Of a DNA stretch of 64,000 bases, positions 9,033 to 17,762 are shown one piece after another. Numbering within the stretch: position 1 is the first letter of the stretch; every line of letters begins with the position of its first letter. The notes beneath the pieces were generated by a model. That model was given only the letters and a program-made list of their open reading frames with translations. It was not told where the DNA came from and searched no databases. Source of the stretch: Duganella sp. CF517 (GTDB lineage Bacteria > Pseudomonadota > Gammaproteobacteria > Burkholderiales > Burkholderiaceae_D); the NCBI RefSeq assembly GCF_900110275.1, contig NZ_FODC01000004.1:620001-684000 (forward strand). The letters are read 5' to 3'. Made by a program: the position numbers and the translations under genes.

Positions 9033-9062
9033 GAAAAAAAAGCCTGTCGGTTGACAGGCTTT
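9033..9062 (-). terminator. intrinsic terminator after the glycine-zipper gene
   Basis: Read on the minus strand, a perfect 9-bp stem (arms 9053-9061 and 9040-9048) with a 4-nt loop is followed by a run of T. It lies 17 bp past the stop codon at 9079 and ends transcription before the kinase operon promoter region. Confidence 0.88.
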
Positions 9063-9078
9063 CTATTTTGGCTACGGA

Positions 9079-9528
9079 TTAACGGTCGTAACGGTCATGG
9101 CGGTGGCCACGGTCGTGGCGCTCGCCATAGTAATAGTCACGGCGCGATTCGCGGTAGTACGGGCGGGCCGGTTCCACATACACCACCCGTGGAGGCGGCG
9201 CGTAGTAGCGTGGCGGTGGCGCGTAGTATACCGGGGCCGGCTCGTAGTAGACCGGCGCGGGCTGCGAATAGACGCGGGTTTCGACGTAACGGCCGCCGCG
9301 ATCGTCGCGGTAGCCGCGATGACGGTCACCCGAGTTGATGCTGTTGCCGACCGCCGCGCCAACCAGGCCGCCGACGATGGCGCCGTCACGCCCGCCCGCG
9401 CTGTTGCCGATCGCGGCTCCCACCACAGCACCGGCCACCGTGTTGAACCCACGGTCGCTCGCGTAGACCGACGATGACACTGTCGCTGCGGCCACTAACG
9501 CTACAGCCATAAATTTTTTACTCAACAT
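9079..9528 (-). CDS. glycine-zipper 2TM domain protein, secreted
   Basis: A 149-residue protein with a Sec signal peptide ('FMAVALVAAATVSSSVYA'). A glycine-zipper segment follows ('VAGAVVGAAIGNSAGG...GAIVGGLVGAAVGN'). The C-terminal half is very rich in Tyr, Pro, Arg and His, with repeats of the type 'PAPVYYEPAPVYYAPPPRYY'. Proteins of this type are envelope-associated and often respond to envelope stress. The ATG at 9528 is chosen because it starts at the signal peptide and has an AAGGGGA ribosome site; a longer in-frame start at 9585 has no such support. It is a single-gene unit with its own terminator. The molecular function is not known. Confidence 0.8.
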   Translation of the reverse strand: MLSKKFMAVALVAAATVSSSVYASDRGFNTVAGAVVGAAIGNSAGGRDGAIVGGLVGAAVGNSINSGDRHRGYRDDRGGRYVETRVYSQPAPVYYEPAPVYYAPPPRYYAPPPRVVYVEPARPYYRESRRDYYYGERHDRGHRHDRYDR

Positions 9529-9677
9529 GGTGATTCCCCTTGCTGCGGCTCCGGATCGGAATGATTCGTTAGCCAGTGATCTCACTATAAACGTCCGGGG
9601 AAAAACCGCTATTTGTTATACACATCCTTACAAAGGGGGCGTTTTGGTAATGGCTTGTAACATTTAAAAGCTAAGCT

Positions 9678-10259
9678 TCAGAGGCGCCGGGCTTCCCACT
9701 CGGGCCGCAGCAGGCTGAATATCTGCACGTCCTGATACTGGCCGTTGATGAAGAAGCTCTGGCGCATCATGCCTTCGGCCGTGAAGCCGCATTTTTGCGC
9801 GACCCGGATCGAGGCCACATTGTCCGGCGTCGAGAGCAGCTCGAGCCGGTGGTACTGGTGAACGTTGAACAGATAATCGACCAGCAGCCCGCACGCCTCC
9901 GAGACATAACCGCGTCCGGACAATTTGGCGTCGAACAGGCGGTAGCCGATTTCGCGCGTCACCGGCGTGCGGCTTTTGAAGTGCGTGATGACGCCGACGA
10001 TGTGGTGCAGGCTGTCCTCGATGACAAACAGTTCGCTGTCGTCGGTGACGAAGCTGTTCTGCATGAACTCCTTGCGCAGCGTCTCGGGCGATTTGAAATG
10101 CAGCGAGAAATGGTCGCCGCGCGAGGGCAAGTCGTTGACCAGCGCGATGAAGGTGTTCAGATCGGTGCTGACCAGATGGCGCACCGTGCAAATTCGACCC
10201 TTGAGCATAGGCGCTTTCTGGAGGTGTAAGGGGACATGGTAGTGCAGCGTCGATGACAA
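9678..10259 (-). CDS. GNAT-family N-acetyltransferase (RimJ/RimL type)
   Basis: A 193-residue cytoplasmic acetyltransferase. The pattern is that of the Acetyltransf_3/RimJ-RimL group: 'LFVIEDSLHHIVGVITHF' (strands 3-4), 'EIGYRLFDAKLSGRGYVSEA' covering the acetyl-CoA loop (degenerate form of Q/RxxGxG/A), then 'LELLSTPDNVASIRVAQKCGFTAEG', the classic N..S...KCGF motif. The acceptor, a ribosomal protein N-terminus or a small molecule, cannot be told from sequence. It is a single gene, convergent with nothing and divergent from the M28 peptidase. The 92-bp gap to the glycine-zipper gene is AT-richer than its surroundings and probably holds promoters. Confidence 0.85.
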   Translation of the reverse strand: MSSTLHYHVPLHLQKAPMLKGRICTVRHLVSTDLNTFIALVNDLPSRGDHFSLHFKSPETLRKEFMQNSFVTDDSELFVIEDSLHHIVGVITHFKSRTPVTREIGYRLFDAKLSGRGYVSEACGLLVDYLFNVHQYHRLELLSTPDNVASIRVAQKCGFTAEGMMRQSFFINGQYQDVQIFSLLRPEWEARRL

Positions 10260-10341
10260 ATCAATATGGATGACAAGCGCGCCACGATCGGTTATCGTTT
10301 GATTCGTTCTTGCAACTCACCCACTCTTATACAGGACCCGC

Positions 10342-11775
10342 ATGAAATCCGCCTTTCCGTTCAAACTGTCCCTGACCATCCTTGCCGGCTGCATGCTGAG
10401 CGCCGGCGCCATCGCAGCTCCCGCCAACGATCCGGCGACCCTTGCCCGGATACGCGACAGCGCGATGAAGGAGGATTGGGCCTATGCGCGCCTGGCCGAC
10501 CTGACCGACCTGGTGGGGCCGCGCCTGTCCGGCTCCGCCGGCGCGGCGGCGGCGGTCGAGCAGGTGGCCGAGGCGATGCGCAGGATCGGCGCCAAGGTCA
10601 CGCTGCAGCCGGTCAAGGTGCCGCACTGGGTGCGCGGCGTGGAGACGGCGGAACTGGTCGACTACACCGGGCGTCCGGCCGGCGTGACGCAGAAGGTGGT
10701 GCTGACGGCGCTGGGCGGATCGGGCGCCACGCCGGCCGCCGGCCTGACCGCGCCGGTGATCGTGGTGCGCGATTTCGACGAGTTCAAGGCGCGCGCGGCG
10801 CAGGTCAAAGGCAGCATCGTGTTGTTTGACGTCGCCTTCGACCAGGAGATGGCCGAGCGCGGGCACGCTGGTCCGGCCTACGGGCGCGGCTCGAACTTCC
10901 GCGTCAACGGTCCCAAGCTGGCGGCGGAGATGGGCGCGGCGGCGGCCCTGGTGCGCTCGGTCGGCGGCGCCGACTACCGCATTCCGCACACCGGCGTCAC
11001 CGGCCTGGTCGACGGCGCGCGCATTCCGGCGGCCGCCGTGACGGCCGAAGACGCGATGCTGATGACGCGCTTGACGGCGCGCGGTCCGATCAAGATGCAT
11101 CTGACGCTGACGCCGCAGAATCTGCCGGACGCCGACAGCTACAACGTCATCGCCGACCTGCCGGGCAGCGACAAGGCCGACGAGGTGGTGATCGTCTCGG
11201 GCCACCTCGATTCGTGGGACCTGGCCACCGGCGCCCATGACGACGGCACCGGCGTCGCCGCCGCGATGGCGGTGATCGACACGCTGAAAAAGCTGGACCT
11301 TAAACCGCGCCGCACGATCCGCGTGATCGCCTGGATGAACGAGGAAAACGGCACCCGTGGCGGCAAGGGCTACTTCGAGGCCAACAAGGATAAGCTGGAA
11401 CGGCACTTCGCCGCGATCGAGTCGGACACCGGCGGTGGCCGTCCGTTCGGCGTGATCGGCAGCGTGCGGCCTTCGGTGGTGAAGTATTTCGCGCCGCTGC
11501 AAAAGTCGCTGGAGCCGATCGGCGCGTCGATGTTCGACCGCCGGGATGTGACCGGCGCCGCCGATACCGGGCCGCTGGAACGCGCCGGGGTGCCGGTGTT
11601 CATGCCGCTGGTCGATGCCAGCAGCTATTTCAGCTACCACCACACGCCGGCCGACACGCTGGACAAGGTCAATCCGCTGGAGCTGAAGCGCCACGTGGCG
11701 GTGATGACGGGGCTGACCTGGTATCTGGCCAATATGGACGAGAACATCGGCCGCACGCCGAAGCGCGACGATTAA
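10342..11775 (+). CDS. secreted M28-family zinc aminopeptidase
   Basis: A 477-residue exported peptidase with a signal peptide ('LTILAGCMLSAGAIAAPA'). A PA-like insert occupies about 130-240, and the M28 catalytic domain runs from about 265. Zinc and catalytic residues are visible: 'SGHLDSWD' (H, D), 'GAHDDGTG' (bridging D), 'MNEENG' (catalytic E plus metal E), 'ESDTGGG' and the final 'YHHTPADT' (H). This is the layout of bacterial glutamate carboxypeptidase-like or plasma glutamate carboxypeptidase-like M28 enzymes. It probably removes N-terminal residues from peptides in the periplasm or outside the cell. It is monocistronic. Confidence 0.92.
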   Translation: MKSAFPFKLSLTILAGCMLSAGAIAAPANDPATLARIRDSAMKEDWAYARLADLTDLVGPRLSGSAGAAAAVEQVAEAMRRIGAKVTLQPVKVPHWVRGVETAELVDYTGRPAGVTQKVVLTALGGSGATPAAGLTAPVIVVRDFDEFKARAAQVKGSIVLFDVAFDQEMAERGHAGPAYGRGSNFRVNGPKLAAEMGAAAALVRSVGGADYRIPHTGVTGLVDGARIPAAAVTAEDAMLMTRLTARGPIKMHLTLTPQNLPDADSYNVIADLPGSDKADEVVIVSGHLDSWDLATGAHDDGTGVAAAMAVIDTLKKLDLKPRRTIRVIAWMNEENGTRGGKGYFEANKDKLERHFAAIESDTGGGRPFGVIGSVRPSVVKYFAPLQKSLEPIGASMFDRRDVTGAADTGPLERAGVPVFMPLVDASSYFSYHHTPADTLDKVNPLELKRHVAVMTGLTWYLANMDENIGRTPKRDD

Positions 11776-11796
11776 CGTCGTGCCGCCGCCGCGAGT

Positions 11797-12648
11797 TTAA
11801 AAAGCGTTGAGCGGTATTTTCAAATACCGCACGCCGTTTTCCTCGGCCTCCGGCAGTTGCCCGGCGTTGATGTTGACCTGGATCGCCGGCAGGATCAGCA
11901 CCGGCATGTCCAGCGTCGCGTCGCGCCTGGTGCGCATCTCCACGAACTGTTCCTCGGTCACGCCCGCGCGGATGTGGATGTTGTTTTCGCTTTGCTCGGC
12001 CACCGTCACCTCCCAGCGCGCCTCGCGGCCGGCCGGTGGATAGTCGTGGCACATGAACAAACGCGTTTGCGGCGGCAGCTCGAGCAGCCGGCGCACGGAG
12101 CGGTACAAGGTGGCCGCGCAGCCGCCGGGGAAATCGCAGCGCGCCGTGCCCACGTCCGGCATGAACATGGTGTCGCCGACGAAGACGGCGTCGCCGATCT
12201 GGTAGGCCATGTCGGCCGGCGTGTGGCCCGGCACATGCAGCGCGCGCGCCTGCAAGGCGCCGATGGCGAATACCTCGTCGGGCTGGAACAGATGGTCGAA
12301 GCTGCGCTCGATGCCCGGCCGCTGCGGGAACATCCGCGCGAACGCTTGCTGCACTACCGCGATTTGGGCGCCGATGCCGGTGCGCCCGCCCAGCTGGCGC
12401 GACAGATACGGCGCCGCCGACAGGTGGTCGGCATGGGCGTGCGTCTCCAGCAGCCAGACGGCCTTCAGGCGGTGCGCGCGGACGAAATCGACCACCAGAT
12501 CGGCGGAGGCGGTGGAGGTGCGGCCCGATTTCGGGTCGTAGTCCAGCACCGAGTCGATGATCGCGCAGTCGGCGCCGTCGTTTTGGTACACGACGTAGGT
12601 GACGGTGCCCGTGTTTTTGTCGTGGAAGGCTTGTATAAGTGGCTTCAT
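11797..12648 (-). CDS. MBL-fold hydrolase, persulfide dioxygenase (ETHE1/Blh) type
   Basis: A 283-residue metallo-beta-lactamase-fold enzyme. The metal motif 'THAHADH' is followed by 'HVPGHTPADM', 'VFVGDTMF' and 'GTARCDFPGG'. The last string is characteristic of the ETHE1/Blh persulfide dioxygenases, which oxidise glutathione persulfide to sulfite. The C-terminal segment 'PAIQVNINAGQLPEAEENG' also fits Blh. The ATG at 12648 is preferred over the upstream ATG at 12672, which would add eight residues lying in the AT-rich promoter. The upstream 60 bp are very AT-rich, suggesting a regulated promoter. No sulfide:quinone reductase or BigR/SqrR regulator is adjacent. Confidence 0.85.
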   Translation of the reverse strand: MKPLIQAFHDKNTGTVTYVVYQNDGADCAIIDSVLDYDPKSGRTSTASADLVVDFVRAHRLKAVWLLETHAHADHLSAAPYLSRQLGGRTGIGAQIAVVQQAFARMFPQRPGIERSFDHLFQPDEVFAIGALQARALHVPGHTPADMAYQIGDAVFVGDTMFMPDVGTARCDFPGGCAATLYRSVRRLLELPPQTRLFMCHDYPPAGREARWEVTVAEQSENNIHIRAGVTEEQFVEMRTRRDATLDMPVLILPAIQVNINAGQLPEAEENGVRYLKIPLNAF

Positions 12649-12773
12649 CCGGTCATTATAATAAAAAATCATAACGATTACCCCACTCGCATGTTTTTTC
12701 GCCGAAAGATCCCCAGGCGTGCGCGTCGGCGGTATCTCTTCATGATAGTCTGTCCTAAAATAAGGAGTCAGTC

Positions 12774-13013
12774 ATGGATAAAATTCACTACAAAGGCTGG
12801 GAAATCATCCCGACGGCCTTGCCGACCAGCGACAACAAATGGAGCGCGAGCTGCGACATCGAACGCGCCAACGCCAACGGCGTCGAAGTGTTCGAGGGCG
12901 CGACCATGCAGTTCGTCCGGGACAGCGAGGACGAAGCCATCGCTGCCGCCTGCGACGAAGCTATCCGGCAAATCGACAATATCATCGCCAACCCGCTGGT
13001 GCGACTGGCTTAA
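12774..13013 (+). CDS. small conserved-looking protein of unknown function
   Basis: A 79-residue acidic protein with no signal peptide or membrane segment. It begins 'MDKIHYKGWEIIPTA', has a central 'WSASCDIERANANGVEVFEG' and ends with a helix rich in Ala, Asp and Glu. An AAGGAG ribosome site lies before the ATG (about 12760-12765). The fold looks like a short beta-meander plus a helix. I do not recognise a family. It stands alone between the persulfide-dioxygenase promoter and the copper genes. Confidence 0.7.
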   Translation: MDKIHYKGWEIIPTALPTSDNKWSASCDIERANANGVEVFEGATMQFVRDSEDEAIAAACDEAIRQIDNIIANPLVRLA

Positions 13014-13076
13014 GGGCGCCTTGGCGGCACCCAGGCGGCACTTAGCGTCGCTGGCGGCTTGTGCTACCATAGGCGC

Positions 13077-13478
13077 ATGACCCTGTTCCGAACCCTCATC
13101 GTGTGGCTGATGCTGCTGGCGCTCCCTTATCAGGGCTACGCGGCGGCAGCCATGATGCCGTGCGCGCCGGCCGCGCCGGCGGCGGCAGGGCACATGGCGA
13201 TGCCCGATGGTCCGCACGACCACGCGGCGATGATGGCCGCCATGCAGGATCGCAGCCAGCAAGCGTCCCCGGACCAGCCGGATCATGCCGGTCATTCCCA
13301 CGGCGGCATCAAATGCGGCGGCGCGGCCTGCTGCGTCGCCGGCGCGCCGTTCATGGCGCAGACGATCGCCGTGCCGGTGCTGCCGGCGGTGTCCTCCGCC
13401 ATTCCGTTTTACTCCGAATTCCCCCGCGCGGTCGATCTGGCCCACCCCGAACGTCCCCCTCAAGGCAATTTCGCCTGA
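13077..13478 (+). CDS. small periplasmic His/Met-rich protein, probably metal-related
   Basis: A 133-residue protein with an N-terminal signal peptide ('TLIVWLMLLALPYQGYAA') and a mature part rich in His and Met ('GHMAMPDGPHDHAAMMAAM', 'HAGHSHGG'). A Cys cluster follows ('KCGGAACC'). This composition is common in periplasmic copper-binding or copper-responsive proteins, often encoded beside CopA/CusC-type genes as here. The start at 13077 is chosen because it begins the signal peptide; an in-frame upstream start at 13059 would place charged residues before it. It precedes the TolC-like gene by 68 bp and is probably the first gene of the copper trio. Copper binding is inferred, not shown. Confidence 0.72.
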   Translation: MTLFRTLIVWLMLLALPYQGYAAAAMMPCAPAAPAAAGHMAMPDGPHDHAAMMAAMQDRSQQASPDQPDHAGHSHGGIKCGGAACCVAGAPFMAQTIAVPVLPAVSSAIPFYSEFPRAVDLAHPERPPQGNFA

Positions 13479-13546
13479 CCCCGCGACAGCTCCGTCCACG
13501 AGCTGCGCAACGCATCCCCTTTTAAAATTCACCTGAGGTGTTGGAC

Positions 13547-14938
13547 ATGATTTGTCTGCATAAACTCGCGGCCGGCGCCGGCACGGCGCTGCTGCTCGGC
13601 GGCTGCGCGTCGCTGTCCGGCGACGGCGGCTTCGGCGCCGCCGCCGGCGTCAGCGAACAACGTACGGGCCTGAGCGCCAGCGTCGCCGGCCGCCTGCCGC
13701 GCAACGACGACGACGCCCGCGCGCTGGCCGCCGTCATCGACAAAAAACTGGGGCAGCCGCTGGCTGTCGACGAGGCGGTGCACATCGCGCTGCTGAACAA
13801 CCGGGGCCTGCAAGCGAGCTATTGGTCGCTCGGCATCGCCGAAGCGGACCTGGTGCAAGCCGGCCGCCTGCAAAATCCCGTGTTCGATTTCAAGCGCAGC
13901 CACGGCGGCGGCGAGATCGGCATCGAACGCACGCTGACCTTCAATCTTCTGAGCCTGATCACCGCGCCGCTGGCCGGCCGCATCGAGGGCCGCCGCTACG
14001 AGCAGGCCAAATTGCTGGTCTCGAACGAGGCGCTGAAGGTGGCCGCCGATACCCGCCGCGCGTGGGTGGAGGCGGTGGCGGCCAACCAGGGCGCCGAATA
14101 TGCGGTGCAGGTGCAGGAATCGGCGCAGGCCAGCGCCGAACTGGCCGACCGCATGCGCAAGGCCGGCAACTGGAGCGCGATGGACGTGGCGCGCGAACAG
14201 GCCTACCACGCGCAAACGGTGGCCGACGTCGGCGCCGCGCGCAAGGCGGCCGTCGCCGCGCGCGAAAAACTGACCCGCCTGATGGGCCTGAGCGGCGCGC
14301 AGACCGCGTACAAGCTGCCGGACCATTTGCCCGAGCTGCCGGCCGCGCCGCAGGAATTGGGCGACATCGAGCAGATCGCGCTCAACGAGCGGCTCGACAT
14401 CCAGGCCGCCAAAATCGATACCGCGCACACGGCATCGACGCTGGGCCTGACCAAGGCCACGCGCTTCATCAACGTGCTCGATCTGGGCGTGGTGGGCGAG
14501 AGCGAAGGGCCGGTCAACCGCCGCGGTTATGAGCTGTCGCTGGAGATCCCGCTGTTCGACTGGGGCTCGACGCGGCTGGCGCGGGCCGAGGCGACCTATA
14601 TGCAATCGGTCAATCTGCTTGCGCAAGCGGCCATCAACGCCCGCAGCGAGGCACGCGAGAGCTACGCCGACTACCGCGCCTCGTACGAACTGGCGCGCCA
14701 CTACCGCGATCAGGTGGTCCCGCTGCGTAAGAAGCTGGCCGACGAAACGCTGTTGCGCTACAACGGCATGCTGATGAGCGTATTCGAACTGCTGGCCGAC
14801 GTCCGCGAACAATCGGCCGCCGTCAACGGCTACATCGGCGCGCTCAGGGACTACTGGACCGCGCAAGCCAATCTCGAAGCCGCATTGGGTGGTCGCCTCG
14901 GCGCCCATCCGCCAACCAACAAAGGAGCAACACCATGA
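13547..14938 (+). CDS. TolC/CusC-family outer membrane efflux lipoprotein
   Basis: A 463-residue outer membrane factor with a lipobox ('LLLGGCASL'), so it is lipid-anchored like CusC. The two internal repeats of TolC proteins are seen as alternating helix and strand segments: 'VDEAVHIALLNNRGLQASYW' in the first half, and 'LGLTKATRFINVLDLGVV' followed by 'RGYELSLEIPLFDWG' in the second. The ATG at 13547 has an upstream AGG element; a GTG three codons earlier is the alternative. The stop overlaps the multicopper oxidase start as ATGA. No RND pump or membrane fusion protein gene is adjacent, which is odd for an efflux component. Confidence 0.9.
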   Translation: MICLHKLAAGAGTALLLGGCASLSGDGGFGAAAGVSEQRTGLSASVAGRLPRNDDDARALAAVIDKKLGQPLAVDEAVHIALLNNRGLQASYWSLGIAEADLVQAGRLQNPVFDFKRSHGGGEIGIERTLTFNLLSLITAPLAGRIEGRRYEQAKLLVSNEALKVAADTRRAWVEAVAANQGAEYAVQVQESAQASAELADRMRKAGNWSAMDVAREQAYHAQTVADVGAARKAAVAAREKLTRLMGLSGAQTAYKLPDHLPELPAAPQELGDIEQIALNERLDIQAAKIDTAHTASTLGLTKATRFINVLDLGVVGESEGPVNRRGYELSLEIPLFDWGSTRLARAEATYMQSVNLLAQAAINARSEARESYADYRASYELARHYRDQVVPLRKKLADETLLRYNGMLMSVFELLADVREQSAAVNGYIGALRDYWTAQANLEAALGGRLGAHPPTNKGATP

Positions 14939-16302
14939 CCACCCGCAGATCATTCCTCAGCGGCGCGGCCCTTGTCGGCGCCGGCATGGTCACCAAGGCC
15001 GGCGCGGCCTCGCTGCCGGAGGCGCCGGTGCAATCGTCGGCCGCCACCGCGCCGCCGCTGGCGCCGCCCAACGGCCGCCCGTACAATCCCGTCGTCACGC
15101 TCAATGGCTGGACTTTGCCGTGGCGGATGAAGGAAGGCGTCAAGGAGTTCCACCTGGTGGCCGAACCGGTGGTGCGCGAACTGGCGCCCGGCATGACGGC
15201 CAACCTGTGGGGCTACAACGGCCAGAGTCCCGGCCCGACGATCGAGGTGGTGGAGGGCGACCGCGTGCGCATCTTCGTCACCAACAAACTGCCCGAGCAC
15301 ACCAGCGTGCACTGGCACGGCCAGCTTCTGCCGAACGGCATGGACGGCATCACCGGCCTGACGCAGCCCGGCATCCAGCCGGGCAAGACCTTCGTCTACG
15401 AATTCGTCGCGCGCCACGCCGGCACCTTCATGTACCACCCGCACGCCGACGAGATGGCGCAGATGGCGATGGGGATGATGGGCTTCTGGATCACCCATCC
15501 GAAAGACCCGAAGCAGCACGCGGTGGACCGCGACTTCGTCTTCCTGCTTAGCGCCTACGACATCGACCCGGGCAGCTACACGCCGAAGATCAACACGATG
15601 CTCGACTTTAATCTGTGGACGTTCAACAGCCGCGCCTTCCCCGGCATCGATCCGATGGTGGTGCGCAAGAACGACCGGGTGCGCATCCGCGCCGGCAATC
15701 TGACGATGACCAACCACCCGATCCACCTGCACGGCCATACCTTCGAGGTGACGGGGACGGACGGCGGCTGGGTGCGGCCGTCGGCGCGCTGGCCGGAGGT
15801 GACCACCGATGTCGCCGTCGGCCAGATGCGGGCGATCGAGTTCGTCGCCGACGCGCCGGGCGACTGGGCCTTCCACTGCCACAAATCGCACCACACGATG
15901 AACGCGATGGGACACAACGTGCCGACCATGATTGGCGTCGACCACACCGGCGTGGCCGAGAAGATCAACAAGCTGGTGCCCGGCTACATGGTCATGGGCG
16001 ACAAGGGCGGCTCGATGGGCGACATGCAGATGCCGCTGCCGGAGAACACGCTGCCGATGATGAGCGGGGAGGGTCCGTTCGGCGGGCTTGAGATGGGCGG
16101 GATGTTCACCACGGTCAAAGTGCGAGAGGGTCTGGCGCGCGACGATTACAAGGACCCCGGCTGGTACAAGCATCCGAAGGGCACGGTCGCTTACGAGTGG
16201 ACCGGCGAGGCGCCGCCGGCGCCGCGCGCGCCGGGCGCGCCGCCGTCCAAGCCGGCGGAGGCGATGGACGTCAAGCGCGACGCCAAGCATCACCACCATT
16301 GA
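14935..16302 (+). CDS. Tat-exported multicopper oxidase (copper tolerance type)
   Basis: A 455-residue periplasmic copper enzyme. It opens with a twin-arginine signal ('TRRSFLSGAALVGAG'). Copper ligands appear in the expected order: 'HWHG' and 'YHPHADEMAQM' in the first cupredoxin domain, then 'NHPIHLHGHTF' and 'FHCHKSHHTMNAMGHN' in the last, the latter supplying the type 1 copper Cys-His-Met set. Length is short for CopA (about 600) and lacks the long Met-rich insert, but the tail contains 'GDMQMPLPENTLPMM' and ends in four His. The probable role is oxidation of Cu(I) to less toxic Cu(II). It is coupled to the TolC-like gene by ATGA overlap. Confidence 0.93.
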   Translation: MTTRRSFLSGAALVGAGMVTKAGAASLPEAPVQSSAATAPPLAPPNGRPYNPVVTLNGWTLPWRMKEGVKEFHLVAEPVVRELAPGMTANLWGYNGQSPGPTIEVVEGDRVRIFVTNKLPEHTSVHWHGQLLPNGMDGITGLTQPGIQPGKTFVYEFVARHAGTFMYHPHADEMAQMAMGMMGFWITHPKDPKQHAVDRDFVFLLSAYDIDPGSYTPKINTMLDFNLWTFNSRAFPGIDPMVVRKNDRVRIRAGNLTMTNHPIHLHGHTFEVTGTDGGWVRPSARWPEVTTDVAVGQMRAIEFVADAPGDWAFHCHKSHHTMNAMGHNVPTMIGVDHTGVAEKINKLVPGYMVMGDKGGSMGDMQMPLPENTLPMMSGEGPFGGLEMGGMFTTVKVREGLARDDYKDPGWYKHPKGTVAYEWTGEAPPAPRAPGAPPSKPAEAMDVKRDAKHHHH

Positions 16303-16335
16303 ACCGGGACATCGCATAAACCACTGTTCCATGTA

Positions 16336-16420
16336 GGCCGGATTAGCGCAGCGTAATCGGCCACGCAGGCGCCGACGGCGGCGCATGCATCGCCGATTAC
16401 GGCGTTCCGCCTAATCCGCC
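16336..16420. repeat. REP-like imperfect palindrome
   Basis: Two arms with the core GGATTAGCGCAGCGTAATCGG (16339-16360) and its imperfect complement (16391-16420) flank a short GC-rich spacer. It lies between the multicopper oxidase and the ClC gene. The style 'GGATTA-GCG-CGTAATC' is that of dispersed intergenic palindromes I recall from betaproteobacterial genomes; copy number here is one. It could also act as a transcriptional barrier. Confidence 0.65.
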
Positions 16421-16493
16421 CCGCGCGCCCTCGGCAGCAGTGATGTGCTCGTGTAGAATTGCCAGACCTGACCCCGGAGTTGCCGCTGGCCGC

Positions 16494-17762
16494 ATGAAAT
16501 TCTCTCTTTATCCCGAACAAACGGCGTTGCTGGCGTACGTGGCCAAGTGGACTTGCATCGCCGGCGCGATCGCCGCGCTCAGCGGCACCGCCTCGGCTTT
16601 CTTCCTGTTCGCGCTCGATGCCGCGACCCATTGGCGCGAGGCGCACCCTTGGATCATCTGGCTGCTGCCGGTGGCCGGCTTCGCCGTCGGCTGGCTGTAT
16701 CTGAAGACCGGTAGCAGCGTGGAAGCCGGTAACAACCTGCTGATCGACGAGATCCACGATCCGCAGAAAGTGGTGCCGCTGCGCATGGCGCCGCTGGTGT
16801 TGGTCGGCACCGTCGTCTCGCACCTGTTCGGCGCCTCGGTGGGCCGCGAGGGCACCGCCGTGCAGATGGGCGGCGCGCTGGCCGACCAGCTGACGTACGC
16901 GATGCGGCTGCGCCACGCCGACCGCCGCATCGTGCTCATGGCCGGCATCAGCGCCGGTTTCGCCTCCGTCTTCGGCACGCCGCTGGCCGGCGCCATCTTC
17001 GGCATGGAGGTGCTGGCCGTCGGCCGCCTGCGCTACGACGCCATCTTCCCCTGCATCGTCGCCGCCGTCGCCGCCGACCAGGTGGGCATGGCCTGGGGCG
17101 TGCACCACACGCATTATCCGATGAACACGGTGGTGGCGATCGGCTTCGCCAGCGTCGCCGCCGTGCTGTTGGCGGGCATCGTGTTCGGCCTGGCCGGCAT
17201 GGCCTTCGCCAAATCCACGCACGCGGCGACGGCCCTCATGAAGCGTCATGTTTCGTATGCGCCGCTGCGGCCGATGATCGGCGGCGTGGTCGTCGCCATC
17301 GCCGTGTGGTTGCTTGGCACGCGCTACATCGGCCTTGGCATTCCGGTCATCGTCGAGGCGTTCCAGCAGCCGCTGGCGCCGTGGGATTTTTTCGGCAAGT
17401 TCGCCTTCACGGTGGTGTCGCTGGGGAGCGGCTTCAAAGGCGGGGAGGTGACGCCGTTGTTCTTCATCGGCGCCACGCTCGGCAACGCGCTCGCGCCCTT
17501 GCTGCAACTGCCTTTCCCGCTGTTGGCGGCGCTGGGCTTTGTCGCGGTGTTCGCGGGGGCGGCCAATACGCCGCTGGCGTCGACCATCATGGCGATCGAG
17601 CTTTTCGGCCCGCAGATCGGCCCCTTCGCGGCGATGGCGTGCGTGGTGGCCTATCTGTTCTCGGGCCGCTGCGGCATCTACCGCTCGCAGAAGTCCGGCA
17701 TGGCCAAGTACCGCGTGCCGCCGGTGCCGCGCGACCGCCTGCCGCCGCCTTCGGCCAAATGA
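16494..17762 (+). CDS. ClC-family anion channel/antiporter, possibly fluoride type
   Basis: A 422-residue integral membrane protein of the voltage-gated chloride channel family, with about ten hydrophobic helices. Signature segments are present but altered. The first pore motif, usually GSGIP, is replaced by 'AGNNLLIDEIHDP'. The gating motif GREGP reads 'GREGTAVQ'. The third motif is 'GSGFKGGEVTPLFFIG'. Loss of the pore serine and the Pro-to-Thr change are, as I recall, features of the CLC-F fluoride/proton exporters. The ATG at 16494 matches the family start; an in-frame alternative at 16440 lies in the intergenic region. No fluoride riboswitch was recognised upstream. Confidence 0.88.
   Translation: MKFSLYPEQTALLAYVAKWTCIAGAIAALSGTASAFFLFALDAATHWREAHPWIIWLLPVAGFAVGWLYLKTGSSVEAGNNLLIDEIHDPQKVVPLRMAPLVLVGTVVSHLFGASVGREGTAVQMGGALADQLTYAMRLRHADRRIVLMAGISAGFASVFGTPLAGAIFGMEVLAVGRLRYDAIFPCIVAAVAADQVGMAWGVHHTHYPMNTVVAIGFASVAAVLLAGIVFGLAGMAFAKSTHAATALMKRHVSYAPLRPMIGGVVVAIAVWLLGTRYIGLGIPVIVEAFQQPLAPWDFFGKFAFTVVSLGSGFKGGEVTPLFFIGATLGNALAPLLQLPFPLLAALGFVAVFAGAANTPLASTIMAIELFGPQIGPFAAMACVVAYLFSGRCGIYRSQKSGMAKYRVPPVPRDRLPPPSAK

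Noticed and set aside
16303..16493. Fluoride (crcB) riboswitch before the ClC gene
   Set aside because: The conserved GGCGAUGG...ladder was not found. The region holds the REP-like palindrome instead.
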